NCBI GenBank assembly: GCA_035647175.1 | Contig: DASRNX010000042.1 | Span: forward strand, 1 to 5,504 | Direction: 5' to 3' | DNA: 5,504 bases | Source: UBA3941 sp035647175 | GTDB taxonomy: Bacteria; Bacillota; Clostridia; Caldicoprobacterales; UBA3941 | Shown: piece after piece, positions 1 through 5,504 of the stretch | How positions within the stretch are numbered: position 1 is the first letter of the stretch | Layout of the letters: every line of letters starts with the position of its first letter | The notes under the pieces: generated by a model | Told to the model about the DNA's origin: nothing | Seen by the model: the letters and a program-made list of their open reading frames with translations, nothing else | Databases searched by the model: none | Made by a program: the position numbers and the translations under genes

Positions 1-98
1 TGGTCTTTATCCCGATATATATCAGCTCACTTAATGGAATATTCGACGAAATGTTTAGCGATATGGGCAAAGCCTTGTGGAGGATGGTAGGTAGATGA
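1..98 (+). CDS. fliR: Flagellar biosynthetic protein FliR, C-terminal fragment
   Basis: This is the 3' end of a gene cut by the left edge of the window. Reading from base 3 gives 31 codons and then TGA at 96-98. The residues (starting VFIPIYISSLNGIF and ending ALWRMVGR) show a short hydrophobic stretch followed by an amphipathic tail with a basic end, as expected for the C-terminus of FliR. FliR is an inner-membrane export-gate subunit of the flagellar type III secretion system and assembles with FliP and FliQ. The assignment rests mostly on position, because fliR directly precedes flhB in most clostridial and bacillar flagellar operons. The fragment alone is too short for motif-level proof. 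Its stop codon overlaps the flhB start as ATGA, so FliR and FlhB are separate proteins here and not the FliR-FlhB fusion known in some Clostridia. Confidence 0.8.
   Translation, partial: VFIPIYISSLNGIFDEMFSDMGKALWRMVGR
79..83 (+). promoter_or_regulatory. Ribosome binding site for flhB
   Basis: A GGAGG core lies inside the end of fliR, 11 bases before the ATG at 95. The spacing is slightly long but usable. It is the strongest Shine-Dalgarno match near the N-terminus of flhB and favours the start at 95 over the in-frame ATGs at 113 and 116, which have only a weak GGTGG about 5 bases upstream. Confidence 0.55.
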
Positions 99-1192
99 CT
101 TTGGTGGATAATATGATGGATCTTCAGCTTTTTGCAGGGGATAAGACGGAAAAGGCAACCCTGAAAAAGAGACGTGACGCTCGGGAAAGGGGTCAGGTGT
201 TTCGCAGCCAGGAGATGAATTCTGCTATTATATTATTGGTGTCATTTACCACCCTGAAATTCATCTTACCCACCCTTTTAGAAAAAATTCAAAAAATATA
301 TACAGAATTTCTCACCGACACCGCCCCTATTGACCAGATATTTACCCATCAGGGTATTGTTAAACTGGCACTCGATGTAATCATGACCATAGGTACGGCC
401 ATAGGACCCCTTCTTCTGATATCCCTTGCGGCCGGTTTGGCAATAAACTATGGGCAAGTTGGGTTTTTATTCACCACTAAAACCATCGCCCCTAAATTCA
501 GCAAGATAAATCCCTTGGAAGGCTTTAAGAGGATATTCTCAAGAAGATCTTTGGTGGATTTAGCTAAGGCCATAATAAAACTGGCTATTATAGGTAGCAT
601 AGTATATACTGAAATAAAAAAGAATGTCGGAAATGTCGATTTATGGTATATGGGCAATTTTCCATGGACCGTTAATCTGATCGGAAACAACGTATTTAGC
701 GTAGTAATAAGGATTGGAATAATCCTTTTTATCTTTGCTGTGTTGGACTATGGATATGAATGGTGGCAATATGAGACCGATTTGATGATGACCAAGCAAG
801 AGGTAAAGGATGAATTCAAATTAACCGAGGGGGACCCGCAGATTCGTTCCCGAATTAGGGGAAAACAAAGGGAATTGGGTATGCGCAGGATGATGCAAGA
901 GATACCAAAGGCTGATGTAGTTATCACAAATCCCACCCATTACGCTATCGCCATCAGCTATGATCCCGATCATGATGATGCGCCGATTGTAATCGCCAAA
1001 GGTCAGGGACACTTGGCCATTAGGATAAAGGAAGTCGCCCAAGCAAACGGGATAGTGATAACCGAAAACAAGCCCCTAGCAAGGGCACTCTACAATTCTA
1101 CCGATGTGGGCCAGATGATACCTGCGGAATTATTCCATGGGGTAGCGGAGGTCCTGGCGTTTGTATACGACCTTAAGGGCAAAACTGTTTAA
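95..1192 (+). CDS. flhB: Flagellar type III export switch protein FlhB
   Basis: FlhB is the inner-membrane export component that switches substrate specificity from rod/hook to filament proteins. The product is 365 aa, a usual length. A short cytoplasmic N-terminus carries the family pattern (LFAGDKTEKAT, then KKRRDARERGQV, about 12-35). Four membrane segments follow at about 44-62, 92-118, 153-172 and 195-218. Next come the linker with the conserved TEGDP (244-248) and the cytoplasmic domain with the self-cleavage motif NPTH at 279-282, where the family is known to cut between Asn279 and Pro280. The C-terminal domain motifs (ENKPLARALY, then VGQMIPAELF) are intact, so the protein should be functional. 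The start at 95 overlaps the fliR stop (ATGA), which suggests translational coupling. ATG 113 or 116 is a real alternative, since many homologues begin close to the DLQLFAG segment. Residue 23 is Leu where TEKxT is usually followed by Pro. Confidence 0.97.
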   Translation: MTLVDNMMDLQLFAGDKTEKATLKKRRDARERGQVFRSQEMNSAIILLVSFTTLKFILPTLLEKIQKIYTEFLTDTAPIDQIFTHQGIVKLALDVIMTIGTAIGPLLLISLAAGLAINYGQVGFLFTTKTIAPKFSKINPLEGFKRIFSRRSLVDLAKAIIKLAIIGSIVYTEIKKNVGNVDLWYMGNFPWTVNLIGNNVFSVVIRIGIILFIFAVLDYGYEWWQYETDLMMTKQEVKDEFKLTEGDPQIRSRIRGKQRELGMRRMMQEIPKADVVITNPTHYAIAISYDPDHDDAPIVIAKGQGHLAIRIKEVAQANGIVITENKPLARALYNSTDVGQMIPAELFHGVAEVLAFVYDLKGKTV

Positions 1193-1206
1193 CGCTTTTC
1201 CAGTTC

Positions 1207-1214
1207 AAGGGGGG
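1207..1214 (+). promoter_or_regulatory. Ribosome binding site that decides the flhA start
   Basis: AAGGGGGG lies in the 25-base flhB-flhA gap, 3 bases before the ATG at 1218, or 5 bases if the AAGGGG part is taken as the core. It is a purine-rich Shine-Dalgarno match at a usable distance. It supports ATG 1218 over the upstream in-frame TTG at 1161, which lies inside flhB and has no comparable site. Confidence 0.65.
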
Positions 1215-1217
1215 TTT

Positions 1218-3245
1218 ATGTTGAGATTCGCAGATAATGTTATAGCTTTCATAGTAATCATAATCGTATTATTGATAATTTTACCCCTTAATCAATTTGT
1301 TTTGGATATTTTTCTAACCCTAAATCTGTCATTGTCCCTGCTTATGCTTCTAATCAGCCTATATACTAAAAGTGCACTGGAATTTTCTATCTTTCCTTCC
1401 TTATTGCTAATTACCACATTATATCGGCTCGCTCTTAACGTATCCTCAACCAGGTTAATTCTAATTGACGGATCAGCAGGGAAAATTATAGAGACCTTTG
1501 GGAGATTTGTCGTTAGGGGAAATGTTGGCGTGGGCTTAATAATTTTTCTCATTATAGTGGTAGTACAATTCGTTGTAATTACTAAGGGGTCGGAAAGGGT
1601 TTCAGAGGTAGCCGCCAGATTTACTTTGGATGCCATGCCCGGTAAACAGATGGCTATTGATGCAGACTTGAATTCAGGCCTCATTGATGAAAGAGAGGCA
1701 AGGACCAGGAGACGGGACATTCAAAGGGAAGCAGATTTTTATGGGGCCATGGACGGTGCCAGTAAGTTCGTAAAAGGGGATGCCATTGTAGGTATTATAA
1801 TAACTGTCATCAATATAGTAGGCGGAATAATAGTCGGTTTCGGTAAGATGGAGATTCAGGATGTAATATCTACATATATTCTGCTAACCGTCGGGGACGG
1901 ATTGGTAAGTCAGATACCCGCATTACTTATTTCAACAGCTACAGGTATTATTGTTACAAAGGCTGCTTCCGAATCCAGTCTGGGACAGGATTTACTTAAC
2001 CAAATTACCAGCCAACCAATTGTACTAATCATATCCGGGATACTCCTATGTTTAATGGGTTTCTTTCCCGGCTTTCCCGCATGGCTCCTATTCCCCTTGG
2101 GGGGCATACTGATATACTTAGGTTTTATTTTGCTGAGATCTTGGGGGGACGACGGGATTATTGAAGACGACGATATAGCACAGCGGGAATTGGAGGATAT
2201 GCGCAAACCGGAAAATGTGGCGAGTTTGTTATCCCTTGACCCTATTGAGCTAGAATTCGGATATGGGATTATTCCCTTGGCGGATGTAAATCAAGGCGGG
2301 GACCTATTGGATAGGGTTGTAATGATTAGAAGACAGATGGCTTTGGACTTGGGGCTTATAGTCCCTGTAGTGCGCTTGAGGGATAACATACAGCTGGATC
2401 CCAACGAGTATGTGATAAAAATAAAGGGTACAAATGTAGCCCAAGGGCAGGTTATGGCAGATCGCTTTTTGGCTATGGATCCGGGTTTAGCTGAAGGAGA
2501 AATTGAAGGTGTAGACACTATTGAACCGGCCTTTGGATTACCCGCAAAATGGATCGATGAAGATCATCGTGAGAGGGCAGAGCTTATGGGGTATACGGTA
2601 GTAGACCCTCCTTCGATAATAGCTACTCATCTGACGGAGATTATAAAACAATACGGCCACGAATTATTGGGACGACAAGAGGTACAATCCCTATTGGACA
2701 ATCTAAAGGAGAGCAATTCAGTTTTGGTGGAAGAGGTTGTTCCTAAACTGCTATCCCTTGGGGAGCTCCAAAAGGTTTTGGCAAATTTGATAAGGGAGAA
2801 CGTGTCTATAAGGGATATGGTTACCATTTTAGAGACCTTAGCTGATTATGGGAGCATAGTAAGGGATCCGGATTTATTGACGGAGTATGTCAGACAAGCG
2901 CTTTCTAGGACTATAACCCAGAAGTTCATACCCGACAATAAAGGTAAAGTTCTAACCTTGGACAATCAGCTGGAAAAAGAGATCATGGATAGTGTGCAGC
3001 AGACAGAGCATGGATCCTATCTTTCTATGCCACCTGAAAAAACCCAGGGAGTATTAAAAAATCTGATGGATGAGATAAATAAAGTAACATCGTTGGGTAT
3101 GCCCCCTATTATTTTGACCTCTCCGGTGGTTAGGGTTTATTTTAAAAAATTGACCGAACAGGTTATGCCCGATCTAATAGTGCTATCCTATAACGAATTG
3201 GACAGCAGGGTAGAAATACAATCTATAGGGGTGGTGAACGGGTAA
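1218..3245 (+). CDS. flhA: Flagellar type III export protein FlhA
   Basis: FlhA is the major export-gate protein: its membrane part helps use the proton motive force and its cytoplasmic domain docks substrates and chaperones. From ATG 1218 the product is 675 aa, normal for the family. The N-terminal half is strongly hydrophobic with about eight membrane segments (for example about 7-24, 103-121, 188-209, 267-283 and 287-307). The FHIPEP-family signature lies between them, with SERVSEVAARFTLDAMPGKQ followed by MAIDADL (about 125-151). The FVKGDAI motif holds Asp188, which appears to match the export-critical Asp208 of Salmonella FlhA. From about residue 310 a soluble domain runs to the end, with family blocks such as GYGIIPLAD, RLRDNIQLDPNEYVIKIKG, and the C-terminal VEIQSIGVV. 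The same frame stays open upstream to a TTG at 1161, but those 19 extra residues overlap flhB and do not resemble a FlhA N-terminus. I see no defects. Confidence 0.97.
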   Translation: MLRFADNVIAFIVIIIVLLIILPLNQFVLDIFLTLNLSLSLLMLLISLYTKSALEFSIFPSLLLITTLYRLALNVSSTRLILIDGSAGKIIETFGRFVVRGNVGVGLIIFLIIVVVQFVVITKGSERVSEVAARFTLDAMPGKQMAIDADLNSGLIDEREARTRRRDIQREADFYGAMDGASKFVKGDAIVGIIITVINIVGGIIVGFGKMEIQDVISTYILLTVGDGLVSQIPALLISTATGIIVTKAASESSLGQDLLNQITSQPIVLIISGILLCLMGFFPGFPAWLLFPLGGILIYLGFILLRSWGDDGIIEDDDIAQRELEDMRKPENVASLLSLDPIELEFGYGIIPLADVNQGGDLLDRVVMIRRQMALDLGLIVPVVRLRDNIQLDPNEYVIKIKGTNVAQGQVMADRFLAMDPGLAEGEIEGVDTIEPAFGLPAKWIDEDHRERAELMGYTVVDPPSIIATHLTEIIKQYGHELLGRQEVQSLLDNLKESNSVLVEEVVPKLLSLGELQKVLANLIRENVSIRDMVTILETLADYGSIVRDPDLLTEYVRQALSRTITQKFIPDNKGKVLTLDNQLEKEIMDSVQQTEHGSYLSMPPEKTQGVLKNLMDEINKVTSLGMPPIILTSPVVRVYFKKLTEQVMPDLIVLSYNELDSRVEIQSIGVVNG

Positions 3246-3248
3246 TCT

Positions 3249-4370
3249 ATGATAATTAAACGTTATATAGGCAATACAACCCAGGAAGCAATGACCCAGG
3301 TAAAGTCAGATCTGGGATCCGATGCGATTATACTGAATACCAGGCGCATAAGGAAAAAAGGCATTATTCATTGGTTTGCAAAGCCGCTGATCGAGGTTAC
3401 CGCGGCGATTGATAACGATATAGTTGCCCATCCAAAATATGGGGAAAAGGAAATCAAAGATACCAAGATAGCCCAAACTGATCATTCCTATCATGGGGTA
3501 GAAAAAAAGATTGATGCAATGGAAGAAATGATTAAACAATTTGTGACGGGGTTCAGGCATAGGCCGGAAAGTGGACATCATGATACCTTTGGTGAAAATC
3601 AAGCCTACTTTGATCTACTAATTAATAATGAGGTATATAGAAAATATGCAGTTGAGATAATGGAAAGGGCTATGGATTTAAGCGCCAGAGGGGGGTTGGA
3701 ATTTTCCCAATGCGTTGAACAGATAATCCTGGATTGTCTGGGTGAGGAAGTCAAACCCATAGAAATTGTCCCCGGACAGCGGAAAGTAGTCCTTTTTGTG
3801 GGACCTACGGGCGTTGGCAAAACTACAACATTGGCAAAGTTGGCAGCCGGCTTTGCCATAGAGGATGGGAAAAGGGTAGGGTTAATAACCGCAGATACAT
3901 ATCGAATCGCAGCAGTGGATCAATTAAGGGTGTATGCGGAAATTTTAGGGATTCCAATGAGTGTCATTTATTCTCCAAGCGACATGCCCTCCGCCCTTGA
4001 AGAGCATGGGGACAGGGATATAGTCTTAATAGATACAGCCGGGAGAAGCATAAAGGATGAAAATCATGAGAGGGAAATAAGTGAGATCATAGAATATGGA
4101 AACATCCAAGAAGTCTATCTGGTGATAAGCGGTAATTCGAGCTATCAGGGTTGCAACGATATTATAAGGAGTTATGAATTCCTTGAGGATTATAACCTTA
4201 TATTTACCAAAATTGATGAGATAACCACCTATGGGGCTATAATAAATTGCAGCATTATGTCTCGCAACCCCCTTTCATACGTAACAACTGGTCAAAATGT
4301 GCCAGCGGATATAGAGATAGCCAATATACATAAGATAAAAGATTTGCTGATAGGAAATAAGGAATCATGA
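3249..4370 (+). CDS. flhF: Flagellar SRP-family GTPase FlhF
   Basis: FlhF is a signal-recognition-particle-type GTPase that acts at the membrane to place new flagella, working with FlhG. The product is 373 aa, usual for the family. Residues 1-53 form the FlhF-specific B-domain start, with MIIKRYIGNTTQEAM and then VKSDLGSDAIILNTR. A charged, His-rich linker spans about 54-115. An N domain follows (about 115-175) and then the NG GTPase core. GTPase motifs are G1 GPTGVGKTTT (185-194), DTYRIAAVDQLR (216-227), G3 DTAGR (262-266), G4 TKID (320-323) and the closing G5-side block YVTTGQNVPADIEIA (344-358). All nucleotide-binding residues I can recognise are present, so it should bind GTP. It starts 3 bases after flhA with only a weak Shine-Dalgarno (G-rich bases 3228-3234, inside flhA), so its translation probably depends on flhA. 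The stretch 294-303 (SGNSSYQGCN) departs from the SATTKxxD form common in homologues. Confidence 0.97.
   Translation: MIIKRYIGNTTQEAMTQVKSDLGSDAIILNTRRIRKKGIIHWFAKPLIEVTAAIDNDIVAHPKYGEKEIKDTKIAQTDHSYHGVEKKIDAMEEMIKQFVTGFRHRPESGHHDTFGENQAYFDLLINNEVYRKYAVEIMERAMDLSARGGLEFSQCVEQIILDCLGEEVKPIEIVPGQRKVVLFVGPTGVGKTTTLAKLAAGFAIEDGKRVGLITADTYRIAAVDQLRVYAEILGIPMSVIYSPSDMPSALEEHGDRDIVLIDTAGRSIKDENHEREISEIIEYGNIQEVYLVISGNSSYQGCNDIIRSYEFLEDYNLIFTKIDEITTYGAIINCSIMSRNPLSYVTTGQNVPADIEIANIHKIKDLLIGNKES
4359..4363 (+). promoter_or_regulatory. Ribosome binding site for flhG
   Basis: AAGGA sits 3 bases before the ATG at 4367, inside the last codons of flhF. A second candidate, TAGGAAA at 4351-4357, lies 9 bases from the start. 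Together with the ATGA stop/start overlap they support ATG 4367 as the start, which keeps the DQAxxLR motif at the extreme N-terminus of FlhG. Confidence 0.5.
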
Positions 4371-5260
4371 AAGACCAGGCTGAACAGCTCAGGGAAATCG
4401 TTGCCAGGCTGCAGAAAAGAGATAGGAAAGAGAATCAGGGTAATGCCAGAATTATTACGGTAACCAGCGGTAAAGGCGGGGTAGGCAAGACCAGTTTTAC
4501 CGCAAATCTGGGTATTTGCTTGGTCCAAATGGGGTATAGGGTAATAATAATAGATGGGGATTTTGGTTTAGCCAATATTGATTTAATGCTGGGTATGGCC
4601 TCTAGGCATGGGCTTAGGGAAATTATTTTAGGTCAAATGGACGTTGAAGAGGTAATACTAGAGGGACCCCGGGGGATAAAGTTTATTTCAGGGGGATCTG
4701 GCATAAAGGAACTTATTAATCTAGGACCACAGCAGATAGACAATTTTCTTGGGAGGATTGATAAATTAAATCAAATGGCAGACATAATTTTAATTGATAC
4801 TGGGGCTGGTGCGGCGGATAATATTGTAAAGATGGCTTTAGCAGCCCATGAGGTTGTGCTGGTAGTCACCCCGGAGCCAACCGCCATTACTGATGCCTAC
4901 GCACTCACAAAGATAATAACATCAATTAGGCGAGATATTGATCTACGTCTGATAATAAACAGGGTTCAGAATATGGCAGAGGCCGAGGACATATTCGGAA
5001 AGTTTACTAAGACAGCCCACAGGTTTTTAGGTGTAACCATCGGGACCCTTGGATTTATACGTGATGACCTTCATGTTCCAAAGTCGATCAAGGAGCAGGT
5101 TCCATATATGGTGGGCTATCCAAACTGCGACGCATCAAGGCAGGTGGCACATATTGCCAAGAAATTAACAGAATGCGACGTAATCCATGGGGAACAAAAT
5201 CAAGGCCTTGTATCCTTTTTTAGGAGATTTCTGGGTTTGTTTAATTTCAAAGACGGATAG
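4367..5260 (+). CDS. flhG: Flagellar number regulator FlhG (YlxH), MinD-type ATPase
   Basis: FlhG is a MinD/ParA-like ATPase that controls flagellar number and position and stimulates the GTPase of FlhF. The product is 297 aa. Residues 3-9 are DQAEQLR, matching the DQAxxLR activator motif by which B. subtilis YlxH/FlhG stimulates FlhF. The ATPase core has the deviant Walker A SGKGGVGKT (34-42, signature Lys36 and Lys41), the IDGDFGLANIDL block with Asp63 and Asp65, the switch II IDTGAG (143-148) and the TPEPTAITDAYAL block (168-180). The C-terminus (about 281-294, LVSFFRRFLGLFNF) is an amphipathic helix with Arg286-Arg287 among bulky hydrophobics, like the membrane-targeting sequence of MinD, so ATP-dependent membrane binding is expected. 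The gene starts inside the flhF stop codon (ATGA), which ties production of the two partners together. Its place in the operon and the N-terminal motif separate it from cell-division MinD. Confidence 0.96.
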   Translation: MKDQAEQLREIVARLQKRDRKENQGNARIITVTSGKGGVGKTSFTANLGICLVQMGYRVIIIDGDFGLANIDLMLGMASRHGLREIILGQMDVEEVILEGPRGIKFISGGSGIKELINLGPQQIDNFLGRIDKLNQMADIILIDTGAGAADNIVKMALAAHEVVLVVTPEPTAITDAYALTKIITSIRRDIDLRLIINRVQNMAEAEDIFGKFTKTAHRFLGVTIGTLGFIRDDLHVPKSIKEQVPYMVGYPNCDASRQVAHIAKKLTECDVIHGEQNQGLVSFFRRFLGLFNFKDG

Positions 5261-5290
5261 GGGGATAAGCTATCAAATTCTTGTGAAGTT

Positions 5291-5296
5291 GGGTGA
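5291..5296 (+). promoter_or_regulatory. Probable ribosome binding site for the PilZ-type gene
   Basis: GGGTGA lies 3 bases before ATG 5300, in the 39-base gap after flhG. It matches the GGTGA part of the extended anti-Shine-Dalgarno complement but lacks a full GGAGG core. It is the only plausible site in the gap. The alternative in-frame ATG at 5315 has none. Confidence 0.4.
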
Positions 5297-5299
5297 AAA

Positions 5300-5504
5300 A
5301 TGGATCTTAAAAGTATGATCGAAATCGGGGGAAAAATCGAAATTATATTGAAAAGGGATCACGTAGAGGATTTGAGGAGTTTTAGTATGATTCAAGATAT
5401 TTCAAACGAAGGTGATCTCATCGTTACTCTTCCAATGCTTGAGGGAAGACCTATACTATTAAATCCGGCAGATAGGATAGAAATATATTTTTTCAAAGAA
5501 GAAG
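5300..5504 (+). CDS. YcgR-like PilZ family flagellar brake protein, N-terminal fragment
   Basis: An open frame starts at ATG 5300 and continues past the right edge; 68 codons are visible. The residues read as the N-terminal YcgR domain (PilZN type) that precedes PilZ in flagellar brake proteins. They include IEIGGKIEI near the start, a SFSMIQDIS block (about 28-36), a DLIVTLPMLEGRPILL block (about 39-54), and then RIEIYFFKEE. This matches the general pattern of 'G-x-x-[IV]-E ... S-x-[IV]-x-D-[IV] ... P...G..[IV].L ... [IV]-x-[IV]-x-[FY]' in these proteins. In the family, a C-terminal PilZ domain binds c-di-GMP and the protein slows or stops the motor. That domain would lie beyond the window and is not seen here. 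A YcgR-type gene directly after flhG is common in clostridial flagellar operons, often followed by chemotaxis genes. I leave the symbol empty because naming varies (ycgR, ypfA, dgrA). Confidence 0.8.
   Translation, partial: MDLKSMIEIGGKIEIILKRDHVEDLRSFSMIQDISNEGDLIVTLPMLEGRPILLNPADRIEIYFFKEE

Noticed and set aside
1..98. FliR-FlhB gene fusion, known in some Clostridia
   Set aside because: The fliR frame ends at TGA 96-98 and flhB is in a different frame, so these are two separate genes that overlap by 4 bases.
1193..1217. Possible terminator or promoter between flhB and flhA
   Set aside because: The 25-base gap holds only a ribosome binding site. There is no hairpin with a T-run and no room for a promoter of its own.
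1292..1720. Open frame of 142 codons on the - strand, opposite flhA
   Set aside because: It lies wholly antisense to the conserved FHIPEP region of flhA, its translation resembles no family I know, and I see no ribosome binding site or promoter of its own. The same applies to the shorter antisense frames opposite flhB, flhA, flhF and flhG.
1200..3245. Many G-rich, Shine-Dalgarno-like runs inside the coding regions
   Set aside because: They follow from frequent AGG (Arg) and GGG/GGA (Gly) codons and do not sit before plausible internal genes.
4367..5260. Cell-division MinD instead of FlhG
   Set aside because: The DQAxxLR N-terminus, the overlap with flhF and the flagellar operon setting all favour FlhG.
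5261..5299. Possible promoter or terminator after flhG
   Set aside because: I see no inverted repeat followed by T residues and no convincing -35/-10 or SigD-type pair in these 39 bases. Read-through is the simpler reading.

Overview
The window is a stretch of a flagellar/chemotaxis operon, with every gene on the + strand. In order it holds the 3' end of fliR, complete flhB, flhA, flhF and flhG (ylxH), and the 5' end of a gene for a YcgR-like (PilZ family) c-di-GMP flagellar brake protein. The gene order, the moderately low GC content by eye, the heavy use of AGG for arginine and ATA for isoleucine, and the presence of flhF/flhG inside the operon all point to a Gram-positive bacterium of the class Clostridia (Bacillota). 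I cannot name the genus from this window.

Layout: fliR ends at 98 in an ATGA overlap with flhB (95-1192). After a 25-base gap comes flhA, whose best start is ATG 1218 and which ends at 3245. flhF (3249-4370) starts 3 bases after flhA. flhG (4367-5260) starts in a second ATGA overlap. A 39-base gap precedes the PilZ-type gene, which starts at 5300 and runs off the right edge. There is no gene-free stretch over 300 bases, and I see no internal promoter, terminator, RNA gene, repeat or mobile element. The spacing fits one polycistronic message with translational coupling at two junctions.

How the genes work together: FliR, FlhB and FlhA are inner-membrane parts of the flagellar type III export apparatus. 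FlhB carries the self-cleaving NPTH switch that controls substrate class. FlhA carries the transmembrane channel region and the large cytoplasmic domain that docks substrates and chaperones. FlhF (an SRP-type GTPase) and FlhG (a MinD-type ATPase) set the position and number of flagella. FlhG here begins with the DQAxxLR activator motif for FlhF and ends with an amphipathic membrane-binding helix. The last gene would link motor output to c-di-GMP.

All families are well known and intact. I found no convincing undescribed system. The second-look items are start-site corrections, a few substitutions at usually conserved positions, and the partner-specific motifs in FlhG.
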